Shown here: in pieces, positions 9,057 through 17,878 of the stretch | How the letters are laid out: each line of letters starts with the position of its first letter | Position numbering within the stretch: the stretch's first letter is position 1 | Assembly (NCBI RefSeq): GCF_003026395.1 | Contig: NZ_PYOO01000002.1 | Coordinates: 434,001 to 498,000, forward strand | Origin: Photobacterium iliopiscarium | Lineage (GTDB): Bacteria > Pseudomonadota > Gammaproteobacteria > Enterobacterales > Vibrionaceae | DNA: 64,000 nt | Direction of reading: 5' to 3' | The notes under the pieces: model-generated | Database searches by the model: none | Seen by the model: the letters and a program-made list of their open reading frames with translations, nothing else | Told to the model about the DNA's origin: nothing | Translations under genes and position numbers: made by a program

Positions 9057-9998
9057 TTAAGAGCTAACACTAACGGCTGTCACTGTGGTCATTGCATTTT
9101 TTACTGCACGTCCTAGCTCATCAGGATTAAACTTAGGAATAAATGCATTAGCGCCCACACGTTCAACCATCGCTTGATTAAATACCCCACTCAATGAAGT
9201 ATGTAAAATAACATGCAGATCTTTTAACGCTGGATCGTTACGAATAGCGGCAGTTAAGGTATAACCATCCATTTCTGGCATTTCAATATCAGAAATAACC
9301 AATGCTAGCTGATCATAAATACTGCCATTTTTAGCCATCATTTGTAGTGTTCGAAGTGCTTCTTTACCGTCTTTGACGCAAATACAATTACACCCTATTG
9401 ATTCAATTGCTCGCTGAACTTGCTTACGTGCCACCATCGAGTCATCTGCTACTAATACCGTTTTTACGGTTGGTGTTATTAAGCTAATTTCATCCAGTAA
9501 TTCACTCGATAATCGAGTATCTACGGGTGAAATTTGATCAAGGATCTTTTCTACATCAAGAATTTCTACTAGTTCATTCTCAATTTCAGTGACGGCGGTA
9601 AGATAATTATTTCGTCCAGCACCTTTTGGCGGCGGTAAAATCGCTTCCCAATTTATATTAACAATCCGCTCAACCGCTGAGACTAAAAATCCCTGCACCG
9701 AGCGATTAAACTCAGAAATGATAATAAAACAATTACTGACATCATCAACAGGTCGCCCTCCTGTTGCAAGGCTCATATCTATCACTGAAATTGTTTGTCC
9801 ACGAATATAAGCAACACCTTTAACAAATGGATGTAAATGGGGCATCGATGTTAGTTTAGGACACTGTAAAACCTCTTTTACTTTAAAGACATTAATCCCA
9901 TATCGCTGGCGTCGATTAAGTCGAAAAGTCAGTAACTCTAATCGATTTTGTCCTACTAACTGCGTACGTTGATTGACTGAATCTAAAATACCTGACAT
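9057..9998 (-). CDS. cheV: Chemotaxis coupling protein CheV
   Basis: CheV couples chemoreceptors to CheA. The 313-residue protein has a CheW-like domain (about 15-165, with RRQRYGINVFKVKEVL and GVAYIRGQTISVIDM) fused to a response-regulator receiver domain (about 175-305). The receiver shows the acidic pair in VLVADDSMVARKQVQ, the phosphoacceptor in VISDIEMPEMDGYTL and the HTSLSG segment. It is upstream of cheR and divergent from flgA. Confidence 0.95.
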   Translation of the reverse strand: MSGILDSVNQRTQLVGQNRLELLTFRLNRRQRYGINVFKVKEVLQCPKLTSMPHLHPFVKGVAYIRGQTISVIDMSLATGGRPVDDVSNCFIIISEFNRSVQGFLVSAVERIVNINWEAILPPPKGAGRNNYLTAVTEIENELVEILDVEKILDQISPVDTRLSSELLDEISLITPTVKTVLVADDSMVARKQVQRAIESIGCNCICVKDGKEALRTLQMMAKNGSIYDQLALVISDIEMPEMDGYTLTAAIRNDPALKDLHVILHTSLSGVFNQAMVERVGANAFIPKFNPDELGRAVKNAMTTVTAVSVSS

Positions 9999-10116
9999 CT
10001 AAAAGGATCCCTGTCTAAAAATATTAACCACACCAATACAAGCAATTTTGCAAATAATTACTTATGATAAGCCACTTAATGAACAAATTACTGACACCGA
10101 CAGAGAGCATAACGCC

Positions 10117-10824
10117 GTGATCACTCATCGATATTTACATTTAGTTTGCTTGGTTATCGGCAGTTTATTGCTGATCTTTAGTGTTAATATTCATGCCACA
10201 CCGATCTCACAACACAACCTTATTCAAAAAACAGCCACTGATCTCGTCAAACACAGTATCACTGAACCTGAATTTGGCAGTATTAACATTACCGCTGCCA
10301 CATTAGATACTCGATTACGATTTACTCCCTGCTCTAGTCCACTGACGGCAACCCTTCCAGGTAAACAAACGTTATCCGGTAATGTTACGGTACTGGTACA
10401 GTGTAATAGTGAAGATTGGCAGATCTATGTACCCGTCAATGTCCAACAAACACTGCCGCAAGTGATCGCCACCACCCACCTCGGCCGTGGCGCTTTACTC
10501 AGTGCTGCTAATATAAAAGTTGCCATGATAGAAAACCGTTTTCAGCGAGGAGTCAGCTTTACTGATCCACAACAAATTATCGGTTCAAAAGTCAAACGTA
10601 CCGTGAAAGCAGGTGATGTCATTCAAGCAAATGATATCTGCTTAGTATGCCGTAATGACAGTGTGTTAATTCGAGCAAGCCAAACAGGATTAGCCATTGT
10701 TACCACAGGAAAAGCATTATCAGATGGTGCAATCGGTGATGAGATTCGCGTACAAAACAGTAAATCGAAACGAATTATTGATGGGGTAATTACTGCGGTT
10801 GGAGAAGTGTCGGTAAAATATTAA
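10117..10824 (+). CDS. flgA: Flagellar P-ring assembly chaperone FlgA
   Basis: FlgA is the periplasmic chaperone for P-ring assembly. I chose the GTG at 10117 because it gives a normal signal peptide (hydrophobic LVCLVIGSLLLIF, cut after HA) and has AGAGAG nine bases upstream. A TTG at 10048 would extend the frame but has no ribosome binding site. The 235-residue product has the SAF-type C-terminal region (GRGALLSAANIKVAMIE, VKAGDVIQANDICLV, DEIRVQNSKSKRIIDGVI). Confidence 0.9.
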   Translation: MITHRYLHLVCLVIGSLLLIFSVNIHATPISQHNLIQKTATDLVKHSITEPEFGSINITAATLDTRLRFTPCSSPLTATLPGKQTLSGNVTVLVQCNSEDWQIYVPVNVQQTLPQVIATTHLGRGALLSAANIKVAMIENRFQRGVSFTDPQQIIGSKVKRTVKAGDVIQANDICLVCRNDSVLIRASQTGLAIVTTGKALSDGAIGDEIRVQNSKSKRIIDGVITAVGEVSVKY

Positions 10825-10842
10825 TTGCCCTATAAAATAGGC

Positions 10843-10887
10843 TTACTAAACTCAAAATAATAAGCCATAATATTTTGAGTTTAGTAA
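10843..10887. repeat. 16-bp perfect inverted repeat between flgA and flgM
   Basis: TTACTAAACTCAAAAT at 10843-10858 is the exact reverse complement of 10872-10887, with a 13-base loop. It lies after the flgA stop and ends 11 bp before the flgM sigma-28 promoter. Downstream on the plus strand is an A-run, not a T-run, so it does not look like a classic terminator for flgA. It could act as a transcript-stabilising hairpin or an operator. Confidence 0.75.
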
Positions 10888-10898
10888 ACAAAAAAAGC

Positions 10899-10925
10899 TA
10901 AAGTTTATAGCCTATACGTCGATAA
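10899..10925 (+). promoter_or_regulatory. Sigma-28 (FliA) promoter of flgM
   Basis: TAAAGTTT, 11 bases, then GTCGATAA. This matches the flagellar sigma-28 consensus TAAAGTTT-N11-GCCGATAA at every position but one. The spacing to the flgM ATG is about 38 nt. Autoregulated sigma-28 expression of its anti-sigma factor FlgM is known in other flagellated bacteria. Confidence 0.85.
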
Positions 10926-10963
10926 TTGACTATAACTCTATTGGCATCGACAGGTACTACATT

Positions 10964-11272
10964 ATGACAAATATTGATCATCTCCGTGGTGGACAACCAC
11001 TTAACACCAGCCGTACGGCTAATCAAACCAAAACAGCTACCACAAATACGCCACAAGCAGCCGTGGTTGAACCTCAACACGATGCCGTATCATTAAGTTC
11101 TCAAGGTAAAGCGGTTGGTAAAATTCATCAACAATTAGCCGCAGAAACCAGTTTTGATGCAACAAAAGTCGCTGAAATTAAACAAGCTATCGCAAATGGC
11201 AGCTATACTATTGATGCCGACAAACTCGCAAGTAACATGATAAAATTTGAAGATGAACTCAATGGTCTTTAA
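10964..11272 (+). CDS. flgM: Anti-sigma-28 factor FlgM
   Basis: FlgM binds and holds back FliA (sigma-28) until the hook-basal body is finished. The 102-residue protein starts MTNIDHLRGGQPLNTSRT, has the low-complexity middle typical of this unfolded family, and ends with the sigma-binding segment KVAEIKQAIANGSYTIDADK, LASNMIKFEDELNGL. It has its own sigma-28 promoter and is followed by flgN. Confidence 0.93.
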   Translation: MTNIDHLRGGQPLNTSRTANQTKTATTNTPQAAVVEPQHDAVSLSSQGKAVGKIHQQLAAETSFDATKVAEIKQAIANGSYTIDADKLASNMIKFEDELNGL

Positions 11273-11359
11273 TACTGATGTCATTAACAACTAATATTAT
11301 TAAACGCTAATGTTGTTAAAGACAAATGCTATTATGCACTCATTAAAAGGATCTTGGTT

Positions 11360-11788
11360 ATGAAATACACTATTGAGCAATTGCTTGAGCTTCAACATAC
11401 AGCTTTGGTATCACTTGCTGAATTACTCAACCAAGAGAAAACAGCCATCGCTCATCGACGTGCATTAGAAATAGAACAATTTGCTAAAGAAAAACTCACA
11501 CTGATCAATAGTATTCAACAACATGATTACTTACTCGCAAATCACCCGCAACGACAACAATTGCAAGATGACCAACTACTCAGCCAACATGTTGATGCGA
11601 TTCAACAATTAGTGACATTATGTAAACAACGTAATGATATCAATGGCGAGGTTTTACAACGGGCGCAATTAAGTTTTCATAAACTCAATAACCTGTTCCA
11701 ACAAAGCCGAGGTCGCCACCAAATGACCTATAATTGTGATGGTAAGGCGCAAAATGTTCGCTCATTAGGCACCAACCTTAAAGCTTAA
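11360..11788 (+). CDS. flgN: Flagellar export chaperone FlgN
   Basis: FlgN is the cytoplasmic chaperone for the hook-filament junction proteins FlgK and FlgL. This 142-residue, highly helical, Gln-rich protein fits the family in length and in position directly after flgM. The ATG at 11360 has AAAAGG nine bases upstream; an in-frame TTG at 11354 is less likely. The sequence itself is poorly conserved, so the call rests on context, length and predicted helicity. It converges on flgP with almost no gap. Confidence 0.85.
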   Translation: MKYTIEQLLELQHTALVSLAELLNQEKTAIAHRRALEIEQFAKEKLTLINSIQQHDYLLANHPQRQQLQDDQLLSQHVDAIQQLVTLCKQRNDINGEVLQRAQLSFHKLNNLFQQSRGRHQMTYNCDGKAQNVRSLGTNLKA

Positions 11789-11791
11789 GAA

Positions 11792-12238
11792 TTAAAACAT
11801 CACTTGCTGGTTATTGGGCACATGAAACACTTCACCGTGTTGCTTCATCCGTTCCATCAAACCTAAATTCAATTCCATTTCTGTCACATAGCTATCACCC
11901 ACGGGATAACTGCGAACCACTTTTGCACCACGAATAATGCCATCAACCGCACCATCAGTATTTTCAGGACCTAGCTGTTGATTTGATAACGACGTTGTTG
12001 CCGATATCCGTAAACCATAAATCTGCTCAGAAAGTTCACGATATGCATCCACTTTTGATGCCCGCATTGCCCGTAAACTTTTTTCTTCTTGAGTGCGCCC
12101 ATTTTGCTCACTAATAGATGCATAACCAACCGCAAACACGATTTCATTACTACGCGTTAAATCGGGATTAGTCGCACTATTTGACGCTGAACACCCAGAT
12201 ATGACAATTAATAACATCACTGCTAGCCATTTACTCAT
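11792..12238 (-). CDS. flgP: Flagellar outer-membrane lipoprotein FlgP
   Basis: FlgP is a lipoprotein needed for motility in Vibrio. The 148-residue protein has a lipoprotein signal (MSKWLAVMLLIVISGC) cut before Cys16, then an LPP20-like domain with YRELSEQIYGLRISATTSLS and GAKVVRSYPVGDSYVTEMEL. It follows flgO by 11 nt and the pair is divergent from flgT, the arrangement known for flgO-flgP-flgT in Vibrio. Confidence 0.93.
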   Translation of the reverse strand: MSKWLAVMLLIVISGCSASNSATNPDLTRSNEIVFAVGYASISEQNGRTQEEKSLRAMRASKVDAYRELSEQIYGLRISATTSLSNQQLGPENTDGAVDGIIRGAKVVRSYPVGDSYVTEMELNLGLMERMKQHGEVFHVPNNQQVMF

Positions 12239-12249
12239 GAAGCTTATCC

Positions 12250-12885
12250 TTAAGGTCGTAACACGATATTATTAGTGGTTGGCTGTTGTTGTTCAGTTCG
12301 AATAATAACGCCATTACGTATTTGAATCTTATTCATAAAATCTAAATCACGCCCAATACGCTCAGCAGGCAAAAATCCTTGTGCAGTGGCAATCACAACA
12401 TGCGATCGCATACCAATAATTCTCGCATTCACAAGTACACCGCCGCTTTGACGTAACATCGTTCCCGTTAACACATAATCAACCGGTTGTTGCGCTGATA
12501 GCTCTTGCCAATTACGACTAATACTAAAGTCACCATTACGCGTCACTTTAATTACGCCCGTTGACTTGTAATCAACCACCGTAAAACCGCGTTGTTGCAT
12601 TTGAAACATGAAATTTTCACTGACCACATTGCCCAACCAATTGGTTGCACCCATATCTTGTAAATCAACAAATGACGTCACCGCTAAAGGCGTACTTGCG
12701 GTTAAATATTGATTTGATTCAATCAACTGATTGGTTAATCCCTCTACAAAATAATCAACCGTATGACGAGGCGTCGTTGTTAACGAATACCCTGTTGAAG
12801 AGAATTGTTCTTTACCGTTATACACTTGGGGTCCAGTACAAGCTGTTAATAGCAACGCACACACTACCCATATAATTTTGTTCAT
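12250..12885 (-). CDS. flgO: Flagellar outer-membrane lipoprotein FlgO
   Basis: FlgO is the partner lipoprotein of FlgP. The 211-residue product has a lipobox (CALLLTAC, Cys16) and the FlgO domain with YFVEGLTNQLIESNQYL, VSENFMFQMQQRGFTVVDYK and VDYVLTGTMLRQSGGVLVNA. FlgO, FlgP and FlgT are tied to extra basal rings of the sheathed Vibrio flagellum. A sigma-28-like promoter lies just upstream. Confidence 0.93.
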   Translation of the reverse strand: MNKIIWVVCALLLTACTGPQVYNGKEQFSSTGYSLTTTPRHTVDYFVEGLTNQLIESNQYLTASTPLAVTSFVDLQDMGATNWLGNVVSENFMFQMQQRGFTVVDYKSTGVIKVTRNGDFSISRNWQELSAQQPVDYVLTGTMLRQSGGVLVNARIIGMRSHVVIATAQGFLPAERIGRDLDFMNKIQIRNGVIIRTEQQQPTTNNIVLRP

Positions 12886-12917
12886 TGTTGGCCACTCTTG
12901 CGACGTGTGATAGGAAT

Positions 12918-12944
12918 ATATCGTTCACGAATACAATTTCTTTA
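12918..12944 (-). promoter_or_regulatory. Candidate sigma-28 promoter of flgO-flgP
   Basis: The minus strand reads TAAAGAAA, 11 bases, then AACGATAT. The first five bases of the -35 element and the CGATA core of the -10 element match the FliA consensus with correct spacing. It is weaker than the flgM promoter. The predicted leader to flgO is about 26 nt. Confidence 0.45.
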
Positions 12945-12959
12945 ATGAGAAACACCAAT

Positions 12960-12976
12960 TGGGAACACTCTTTGCA
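12960..12976 (+). promoter_or_regulatory. Candidate sigma-54 promoter of flgT
   Basis: The plus strand reads TGGGAACACTCTTTGCA (from about 12960), with GG at 12962-12963 and GC at 12974-12975 separated by 10 bases. The predicted start near 12987 leaves about 45 nt to the flgT ATG. It is divergent from, and close to, the sigma-28-like site of flgO. Confidence 0.6.
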
Positions 12977-13031
12977 TTCCGTTATGGTTATGTCTCGATT
13001 AAAGCAAAAAACATACCTAAACTGGCCTTTT

Positions 13032-14168
13032 ATGAATAAAAAAATATTACTCTGTTTGTGTGCGTTGAGCCTGTTCGTTTCACACTCTAGTCACGCCCAA
13101 TGGGTACAAGTGACAGGTGAAGCGAACATTCTTGAAAGTAAAGCGACAGCACGCGTCAATGCCTTAGAGAATGCGGTCTTCCAAGCGATGACATTTACGG
13201 GGGGTGAGATTGCCAGCCTACCCATGCTTAAAACTTATCTACAAGAAAATCGGCAGCAATACCGTTTTAGTGGCAATGAAATTCGGCATATTAGTGTATT
13301 AGAACAGAAAGATGTTGGCGGCAAGATATATGTCACAGCCAGAATAGATATTTACCCATCGGCAAAAAGTTGCCACAAGGTACAATATAAGAAAGGTTTA
13401 TTACTGGGGAAGTTTTCACTGGCGGAGCCGCAACAAGCAGCAATGGGGAGTATTTATCAACTAGGGGATGATTTTTCAAAGGTTTTACAAAAAAACATTC
13501 AGCAACGTTCACAAAGTTTTTTAGTCACAGGTATAACTCAAGTACCGTTTAGTGCCAACCATGCAGATGCGATGATGATGTTAGCAGAAGATAATGACGC
13601 GCAATATTTGATCAGTGGTGAGATCACAGATATATCAGCAACGATTGATGACCATATCTTGCAGCCCAACACCATTAATCGTCAATTTGCGATATCTCTA
13701 GATATTATGGATGGTAAAACAGGTGAAATAATCTATCAAAATAGTTATCGTGATATCGGTTTATGGCCTTTTGCTCGCACAAGTAATGTTGATACTAAAA
13801 CCGCACGATTTTGGGTATCACCTTATGGACAAAGTATTCAACGCGTCACCCAAAATATGATGTTAGATATCGAAAGTGCGCTTTCATGTCGTGCTAGCCT
13901 ACCTGAAATAATTAATATTCATCAAGGGGTTGCTCAGATCAATGTCGGTCGTATTCATGGCGTACACAACGGCGATCAACTCAAATTATGGCATAGCGCA
14001 GGGTTTATCGATCAAAAAGGTATTCCACGTAATCGCATGGTTGAAACCGCCATTACATTGACAGTGAATCGAGTCTATGAAAAATCTGCTGAGCTTAGCG
14101 TTAACCAACCACAGCTGGCATCTAGCATTCAATCTGGTGATTTACTGACCAAGCAGTTGAATCAATAA
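13032..14168 (+). CDS. flgT: Flagellar H-ring protein FlgT
   Basis: FlgT is a periplasmic protein that builds the H-ring around the LP-ring in Vibrio. The product from the ATG at 13032 has 378 residues and a signal peptide (MNKKILLCLCALSLFVSHSS, cut after HA before QW). Family signatures include WVQVTGEANILESKATARV, FQAMTFTGGEIASLP and the C-terminal GDQLKLWHSAGF region. The frame is open upstream to about 12885, but only the chosen start gives a proper signal peptide. Confidence 0.94.
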   Translation: MNKKILLCLCALSLFVSHSSHAQWVQVTGEANILESKATARVNALENAVFQAMTFTGGEIASLPMLKTYLQENRQQYRFSGNEIRHISVLEQKDVGGKIYVTARIDIYPSAKSCHKVQYKKGLLLGKFSLAEPQQAAMGSIYQLGDDFSKVLQKNIQQRSQSFLVTGITQVPFSANHADAMMMLAEDNDAQYLISGEITDISATIDDHILQPNTINRQFAISLDIMDGKTGEIIYQNSYRDIGLWPFARTSNVDTKTARFWVSPYGQSIQRVTQNMMLDIESALSCRASLPEIINIHQGVAQINVGRIHGVHNGDQLKLWHSAGFIDQKGIPRNRMVETAITLTVNRVYEKSAELSVNQPQLASSIQSGDLLTKQLNQ

Positions 14169-14214
14169 CACTATTTTCTTAAACTCTGTTGATTTTCGTG
14201 TACACTGTGCGAAT

Positions 14215-14291
14215 GCTCTCTTAGCTCAGATGGATAGAGCGTCCCCCTCCTAAGGGGAAGGCCGCTGGTTCGACTCCAGCAGGGAGCACCA
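14215..14291 (+). tRNA. tRNA-Arg (anticodon CCU)
   Basis: A full cloverleaf is visible. The acceptor stem GCTCTCT pairs with AGGGAGC, the anticodon loop is CTCCTAA in a TCCCC/GGGGA stem, the T-loop is TTCGACT, and the 3' CCA is encoded. Anticodon CCU reads AGG. It marks the flagellar side of the polysaccharide island. Confidence 0.96.
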
Positions 14292-14297
14292 TATTAA

Positions 14298-14340
14298 ACA
14301 AAGGCTTAGTAATCATCGATTGCTAAGCCTTTGTTGTTTC
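14298..14340. terminator. Intrinsic terminator between tRNA-Arg and wecA
   Basis: A 17-bp stem (ACAAAGGCTTAGTAATC with its complement, one G-U pair) and a 3-base loop are followed by a T-rich tail. It can end both the tRNA transcript and the minus-strand polysaccharide operon. Confidence 0.8.
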
Positions 14341-14349
14341 TAGGGTAAA

Positions 14350-15429
14350 TTAATTCGCTTTCGCTTTATTTGTTTTGATCCCTAAGACGTTACGTACAAA
14401 AGTCACAATACGGAAAATATAACTAATCGCAGTGAAGTAACATACAAACATCACTAAGAAAGCCACAAACATTGTTGACTCTGCAATACCAAGATAATCA
14501 GTCCACAAACCAATGATCGAACATACTAGTGCCATTGAACAAATCGTCAATAATGTCTGACGAGGTGATAATCCAAGACGTTGGAATATATGGTGTAAAT
14601 GTTCACGGTCAGGCTTAAATGGCGATTGTCCTTTACGAATACGACGGATCATAATCGTTGCCATATCCATTAATGGAATAGCAATTAACCATAATGCAGT
14701 AACGGGTTTAAATGCATAGAGCTCAGGATCTTGAGTTGCTTTTATCAATAACCACACAACAGTGAAGCCGATAAACATACTCCCCGCATCACCCATAAAT
14801 ACTTTAGCTTTAGAACCAAAAGGAATGCCAAGGTTAAGCATAATGTAAGGAATGATCGCAGTAACAATTAAACCACAAACAGTGCCTAAATATGTATTAC
14901 CCGACAAGAAGAAAACAACCCCCATCGAGCCAATAGTTACCGCTGCTAATCCACCTAATAAGCCATCAATACCATCGACCATATTAAATGCATTAATCGC
15001 ACCAATCACACCAACAACAGTGATGATATAACTAGTGAATACCGACAATTGAATAGTTTCACTACCCATTAGAAAGCCAAGGTTGTGAAGGCTATGACCG
15101 CCAATCACAATCATCGCGATAGAAATAGCAGCTTGGACAATTAATCGTATTTTGAAACTAATATCTAAACGATCATCAAATGCACCAAGAATAATAAGTA
15201 CTAAAGCTGAACCTAAATATAAATACAGATCACGGGTGTGAGGTAAAAATGATAAAAAGGTAACCGAGATAGCAGCAAAAATAGAGATACCACCAACTAA
15301 AGGGATTGCTCCCTTATGGTGTTTTCGTTCATTTGGTTTATCAACCAAACCAACTCTTTTCGCTACAACTCTCATCACAAACAAAAAAATCAATGATGAA
15401 ATAAAGATAAAGCAATATCCAATAAACAT
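14350..15429 (-). CDS. wecA: Undecaprenyl-phosphate GlcNAc-1-phosphate transferase WecA
   Basis: WecA moves GlcNAc-1-phosphate from UDP-GlcNAc to undecaprenyl phosphate and so starts a lipid-linked glycan. The 359-residue membrane protein shows the MraY/WecA family motifs DKPNERKHHKGAIPLVGG, DDRLDISFKIR, NAFNMVDGIDGLLGG and the HxHH-type DREHLHHIFQRLGL, with about 11 membrane segments. A GTG three codons upstream is possible. It is the last gene of the island, separated from ugd by 141 nt that hold a T-flanked hairpin, so it may have its own promoter. Confidence 0.92.
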   Translation of the reverse strand: MFIGYCFIFISSLIFLFVMRVVAKRVGLVDKPNERKHHKGAIPLVGGISIFAAISVTFLSFLPHTRDLYLYLGSALVLIILGAFDDRLDISFKIRLIVQAAISIAMIVIGGHSLHNLGFLMGSETIQLSVFTSYIITVVGVIGAINAFNMVDGIDGLLGGLAAVTIGSMGVVFFLSGNTYLGTVCGLIVTAIIPYIMLNLGIPFGSKAKVFMGDAGSMFIGFTVVWLLIKATQDPELYAFKPVTALWLIAIPLMDMATIMIRRIRKGQSPFKPDREHLHHIFQRLGLSPRQTLLTICSMALVCSIIGLWTDYLGIAESTMFVAFLVMFVCYFTAISYIFRIVTFVRNVLGIKTNKAKAN

Positions 15430-15474
15430 AACACACACTTTTTTAAATCTGAGACATTCCGCATATAAAAAAGA

Positions 15475-15517
15475 AACAATAGCGATGATAATAGTAAACT
15501 ATTACATCCCTATTGTT
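15475..15517 (-). terminator. Candidate weak terminator between ugd and wecA
   Basis: Two nested stems (AACAATAG/CTATTGTT and TAATAG/CTATTA) form a long AT-rich hairpin. On the minus strand it is followed by TCTTTTTT. The low GC content makes termination doubtful; it may only weaken read-through into wecA. Confidence 0.35.
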
Positions 15518-15579
15518 ACAATTATTTGCGATCATTAATCAATGAAACTTATATAAATATAATAATTCATTGATTATTA

Positions 15580-16746
15580 TTAATCTTCTTGGAAGATATC
15601 TCTAGTATATACTTTATCAGCTACATCACTCAATTCTTCAGCCATACGATTAGAAACAATAACATCACACTCATCTTTAAATTGATTTAAATCTTTAATA
15701 ACTCGAGAGTGGAAGAATTCATCTTCTGTTAGTACTGGTTCATAAATAACAACTTCAATACCTTTCGCTTTAATACGCTTCATAATACCTTGAATACTTG
15801 AAGCACGGAAATTATCAGAGCCCGACTTCATGATCAAACGATAGACACCAACACGTTTTGGATTACGACGCATAATTGAATCAGCAATAAAGTCTTTACG
15901 CGTTGTATTTGCATCAACAATAGCGCCAATAATGCTGTTCGGTACATCTTGGTAATTAGCACGTAATTGCTTAGTATCTTTTGGTAGGCAGTAGCCGCCG
16001 TAACCAAATGATGGGTTATTATAGTGACTACCAATGCGAGGGTCTAAGCCAACACCTTCAATGATTTGACGAGCATTCAAATCATGACTTTCAGCATAAG
16101 TATCTAGCTCATTAAAATAAGCCACACGCATTGCTAAATAAGTGTTTGAGAATAGTTTAACTGCTTCAGCTTCTGTTGAATCAGTAAAAAGTACATCGAT
16201 ATCTTCTTTAATTGCACCTTGCTGTAATAACCCAGCAAATACTTTAGCACGCTCACTTTGCTCACCAACGATAATACGTGATGGGTATAAGTTATCGTAT
16301 AAAGCACGGCCTTCACGCAAGAATTCAGGTGAGAAAATAATGTTTTCACAACCAAACTTTGCTTTAACTTCTTTAGTATAACCCACTGGTACTGTTGATT
16401 TAATAATCATCACTGCCGTTGGGTTAATCGCCATAACATCTTTAATAACCGCTTCTACTGAAGAGGTATTAAAGTAGTTATGTACCGTATCATAATCCGT
16501 AGGTGTTGCGATAATGACATATTCAGCGTCTTTATATGCTAATTCTTTGTCTAACGTCGCAACAAAGTTAAGTTCTTTGTTTTCTAAGAAATATTCAATT
16601 TCACGATCAACAATTGGTGATTTTTTATTATTAAGAAGATTTACTTTTTCTTCAATAATATCGATAGCAATAACATCGTTGTTCTGTGCCAATAACATGG
16701 CATTTGACAGACCTACGTAGCCTGTACCTGCAATAGTAATTTTCAT
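15580..16746 (-). CDS. ugd: UDP-glucose 6-dehydrogenase
   Basis: Ugd oxidises UDP-glucose to UDP-glucuronate with two NAD+. The 388-residue protein from the ATG at 16746 begins [20 protein letters not shown] with the NAD-binding GxGxxG motif. It has the central [11 protein letters not shown] and [12 protein letters not shown] segments and the catalytic cysteine in [14 protein letters not shown]. The longer open frame adds nine residues overlapping the previous gene and lacks a better ribosome site. It supplies the uronate used by the epimerase upstream in the operon. Confidence 0.94.
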   Translation of the reverse strand: MKITIAGTGYVGLSNAMLLAQNNDVIAIDIIEEKVNLLNNKKSPIVDREIEYFLENKELNFVATLDKELAYKDAEYVIIATPTDYDTVHNYFNTSSVEAVIKDVMAINPTAVMIIKSTVPVGYTKEVKAKFGCENIIFSPEFLREGRALYDNLYPSRIIVGEQSERAKVFAGLLQQGAIKEDIDVLFTDSTEAEAVKLFSNTYLAMRVAYFNELDTYAESHDLNARQIIEGVGLDPRIGSHYNNPSFGYGGYCLPKDTKQLRANYQDVPNSIIGAIVDANTTRKDFIADSIMRRNPKRVGVYRLIMKSGSDNFRASSIQGIMKRIKAKGIEVVIYEPVLTEDEFFHSRVIKDLNQFKDECDVIVSNRMAEELSDVADKVYTRDIFQED

Positions 16747-16756
16747 GAAATCTCTC

Positions 16757-17869
16757 TTAGATAATACTTTCAATAGCCGTTAGGTATTTATTAATTATAA
16801 TTTTTTCATCGAATTCGCTTTCAATCTTTCGACGACTCGCTAAACCCATATCAAGACGTTCTTGATGAGTATGCTCAATGATTTTAGTGAGCATTTCCAC
16901 CAAACTTGCAGTAGATCGTGTTTGACAAAGATAGCCATTAATCCCATGGTCAACTGTTTCGCGACAACCAACATTATCAGTCGTAACAATAGGTTTACCC
17001 ATAGCACCTGCTTCAAGCAACGATTTTGGTACGCCTTCACGATAGAAAGAAGGTAATACCATACAATCTACTTTTGCTATCTCAGCTTCAACAGTATCTG
17101 AAAAACCAAGGTAATTAACAATGCCTTCATCAACCCATACTTGCATTTCAGCTTTTGAAACAGCTGATGGATTATTCACATCAAGAAAACCAAGCAAATT
17201 AAATTGTACTTTATCGCCGTAACGTTGCTTCAATTCACGCGCAGCTTCAACATAGTGACCAATACCTTTATCATAAAGCATACGGGCTACTAATAAGAAA
17301 GTGACTACACCATCATCAGCCGCTGGTGATATTGCAAAGCGTGAGAGGTCTGCACCAGAACCAGGTAAACGATCCGTCTTTGAAATATCTGCCAACTTAT
17401 TATCAATGAATAATCCGCGATCATCTTCATTTTGAAAGAAAATTTTATTGGCTCGACGTTGACTAAATTTATATAAGCCTCGAGCAATCTTCGCCGTCAT
17501 ATTTTCATCAATAAAGATAATCCCAAGTCCGGCAATATTATTAATGACTTTAGTACCATTTCTCGACGCTGCTACAGTGCTATAAATGTTATTTTTAGGC
17601 GTGAAGTTTAATACTACATCAAACTTTTCAGTCTTATAAATAGCGTTAAAAGCAAAGTACGTTTTAGCATCGTTAATTGGATTAGTTCCACCTTGATCAA
17701 TATCAATGTGAATATATCGCGCCCCTAATTGCTCAAGTTTTACTGAGTAATTATCTCGAGGAGAAATGGCTGTTACGGTATGACCCGCTTCAATTAACGA
17801 TAATATAGTGTTCTTTCTAAAGTTAAATAAATACCAACTCGTATTGGCTGATATAGCTATCTTTGCCAT
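16757..17869 (-). CDS. GT4-family glycosyltransferase (first)
   Basis: This 370-residue protein looks like a GT-B fold retaining glycosyltransferase of family GT4. The N-terminal half starts [20 protein letters not shown]. The C-terminal half has the nucleotide-sugar site [20 protein letters not shown] and the EX7E motif EGVPKSLLE. It lacks membrane segments, so it should act at the cytoplasmic face on the lipid-linked acceptor. Sugar specificity cannot be read from the sequence. It ends 10 nt before ugd and starts 9 nt after the epimerase. Confidence 0.88.
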   Translation of the reverse strand: MAKIAISANTSWYLFNFRKNTILSLIEAGHTVTAISPRDNYSVKLEQLGARYIHIDIDQGGTNPINDAKTYFAFNAIYKTEKFDVVLNFTPKNNIYSTVAASRNGTKVINNIAGLGIIFIDENMTAKIARGLYKFSQRRANKIFFQNEDDRGLFIDNKLADISKTDRLPGSGADLSRFAISPAADDGVVTFLLVARMLYDKGIGHYVEAARELKQRYGDKVQFNLLGFLDVNNPSAVSKAEMQVWVDEGIVNYLGFSDTVEAEIAKVDCMVLPSFYREGVPKSLLEAGAMGKPIVTTDNVGCRETVDHGINGYLCQTRSTASLVEMLTKIIEHTHQERLDMGLASRRKIESEFDEKIIINKYLTAIESII

Positions 17870-17878
17870 GGGATCGGA

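Noticed and set aside
10048..10116. TTG-started N-terminal extension of FlgA
   Set aside because: No ribosome site is present and it would bury the signal peptide; the GTG at 10117 fits better.
10898..11080. Minus-strand 60-codon frame over the flgM promoter and start
   Set aside because: It overlaps the sigma-28 promoter and flgM coding sequence and has no supporting features.
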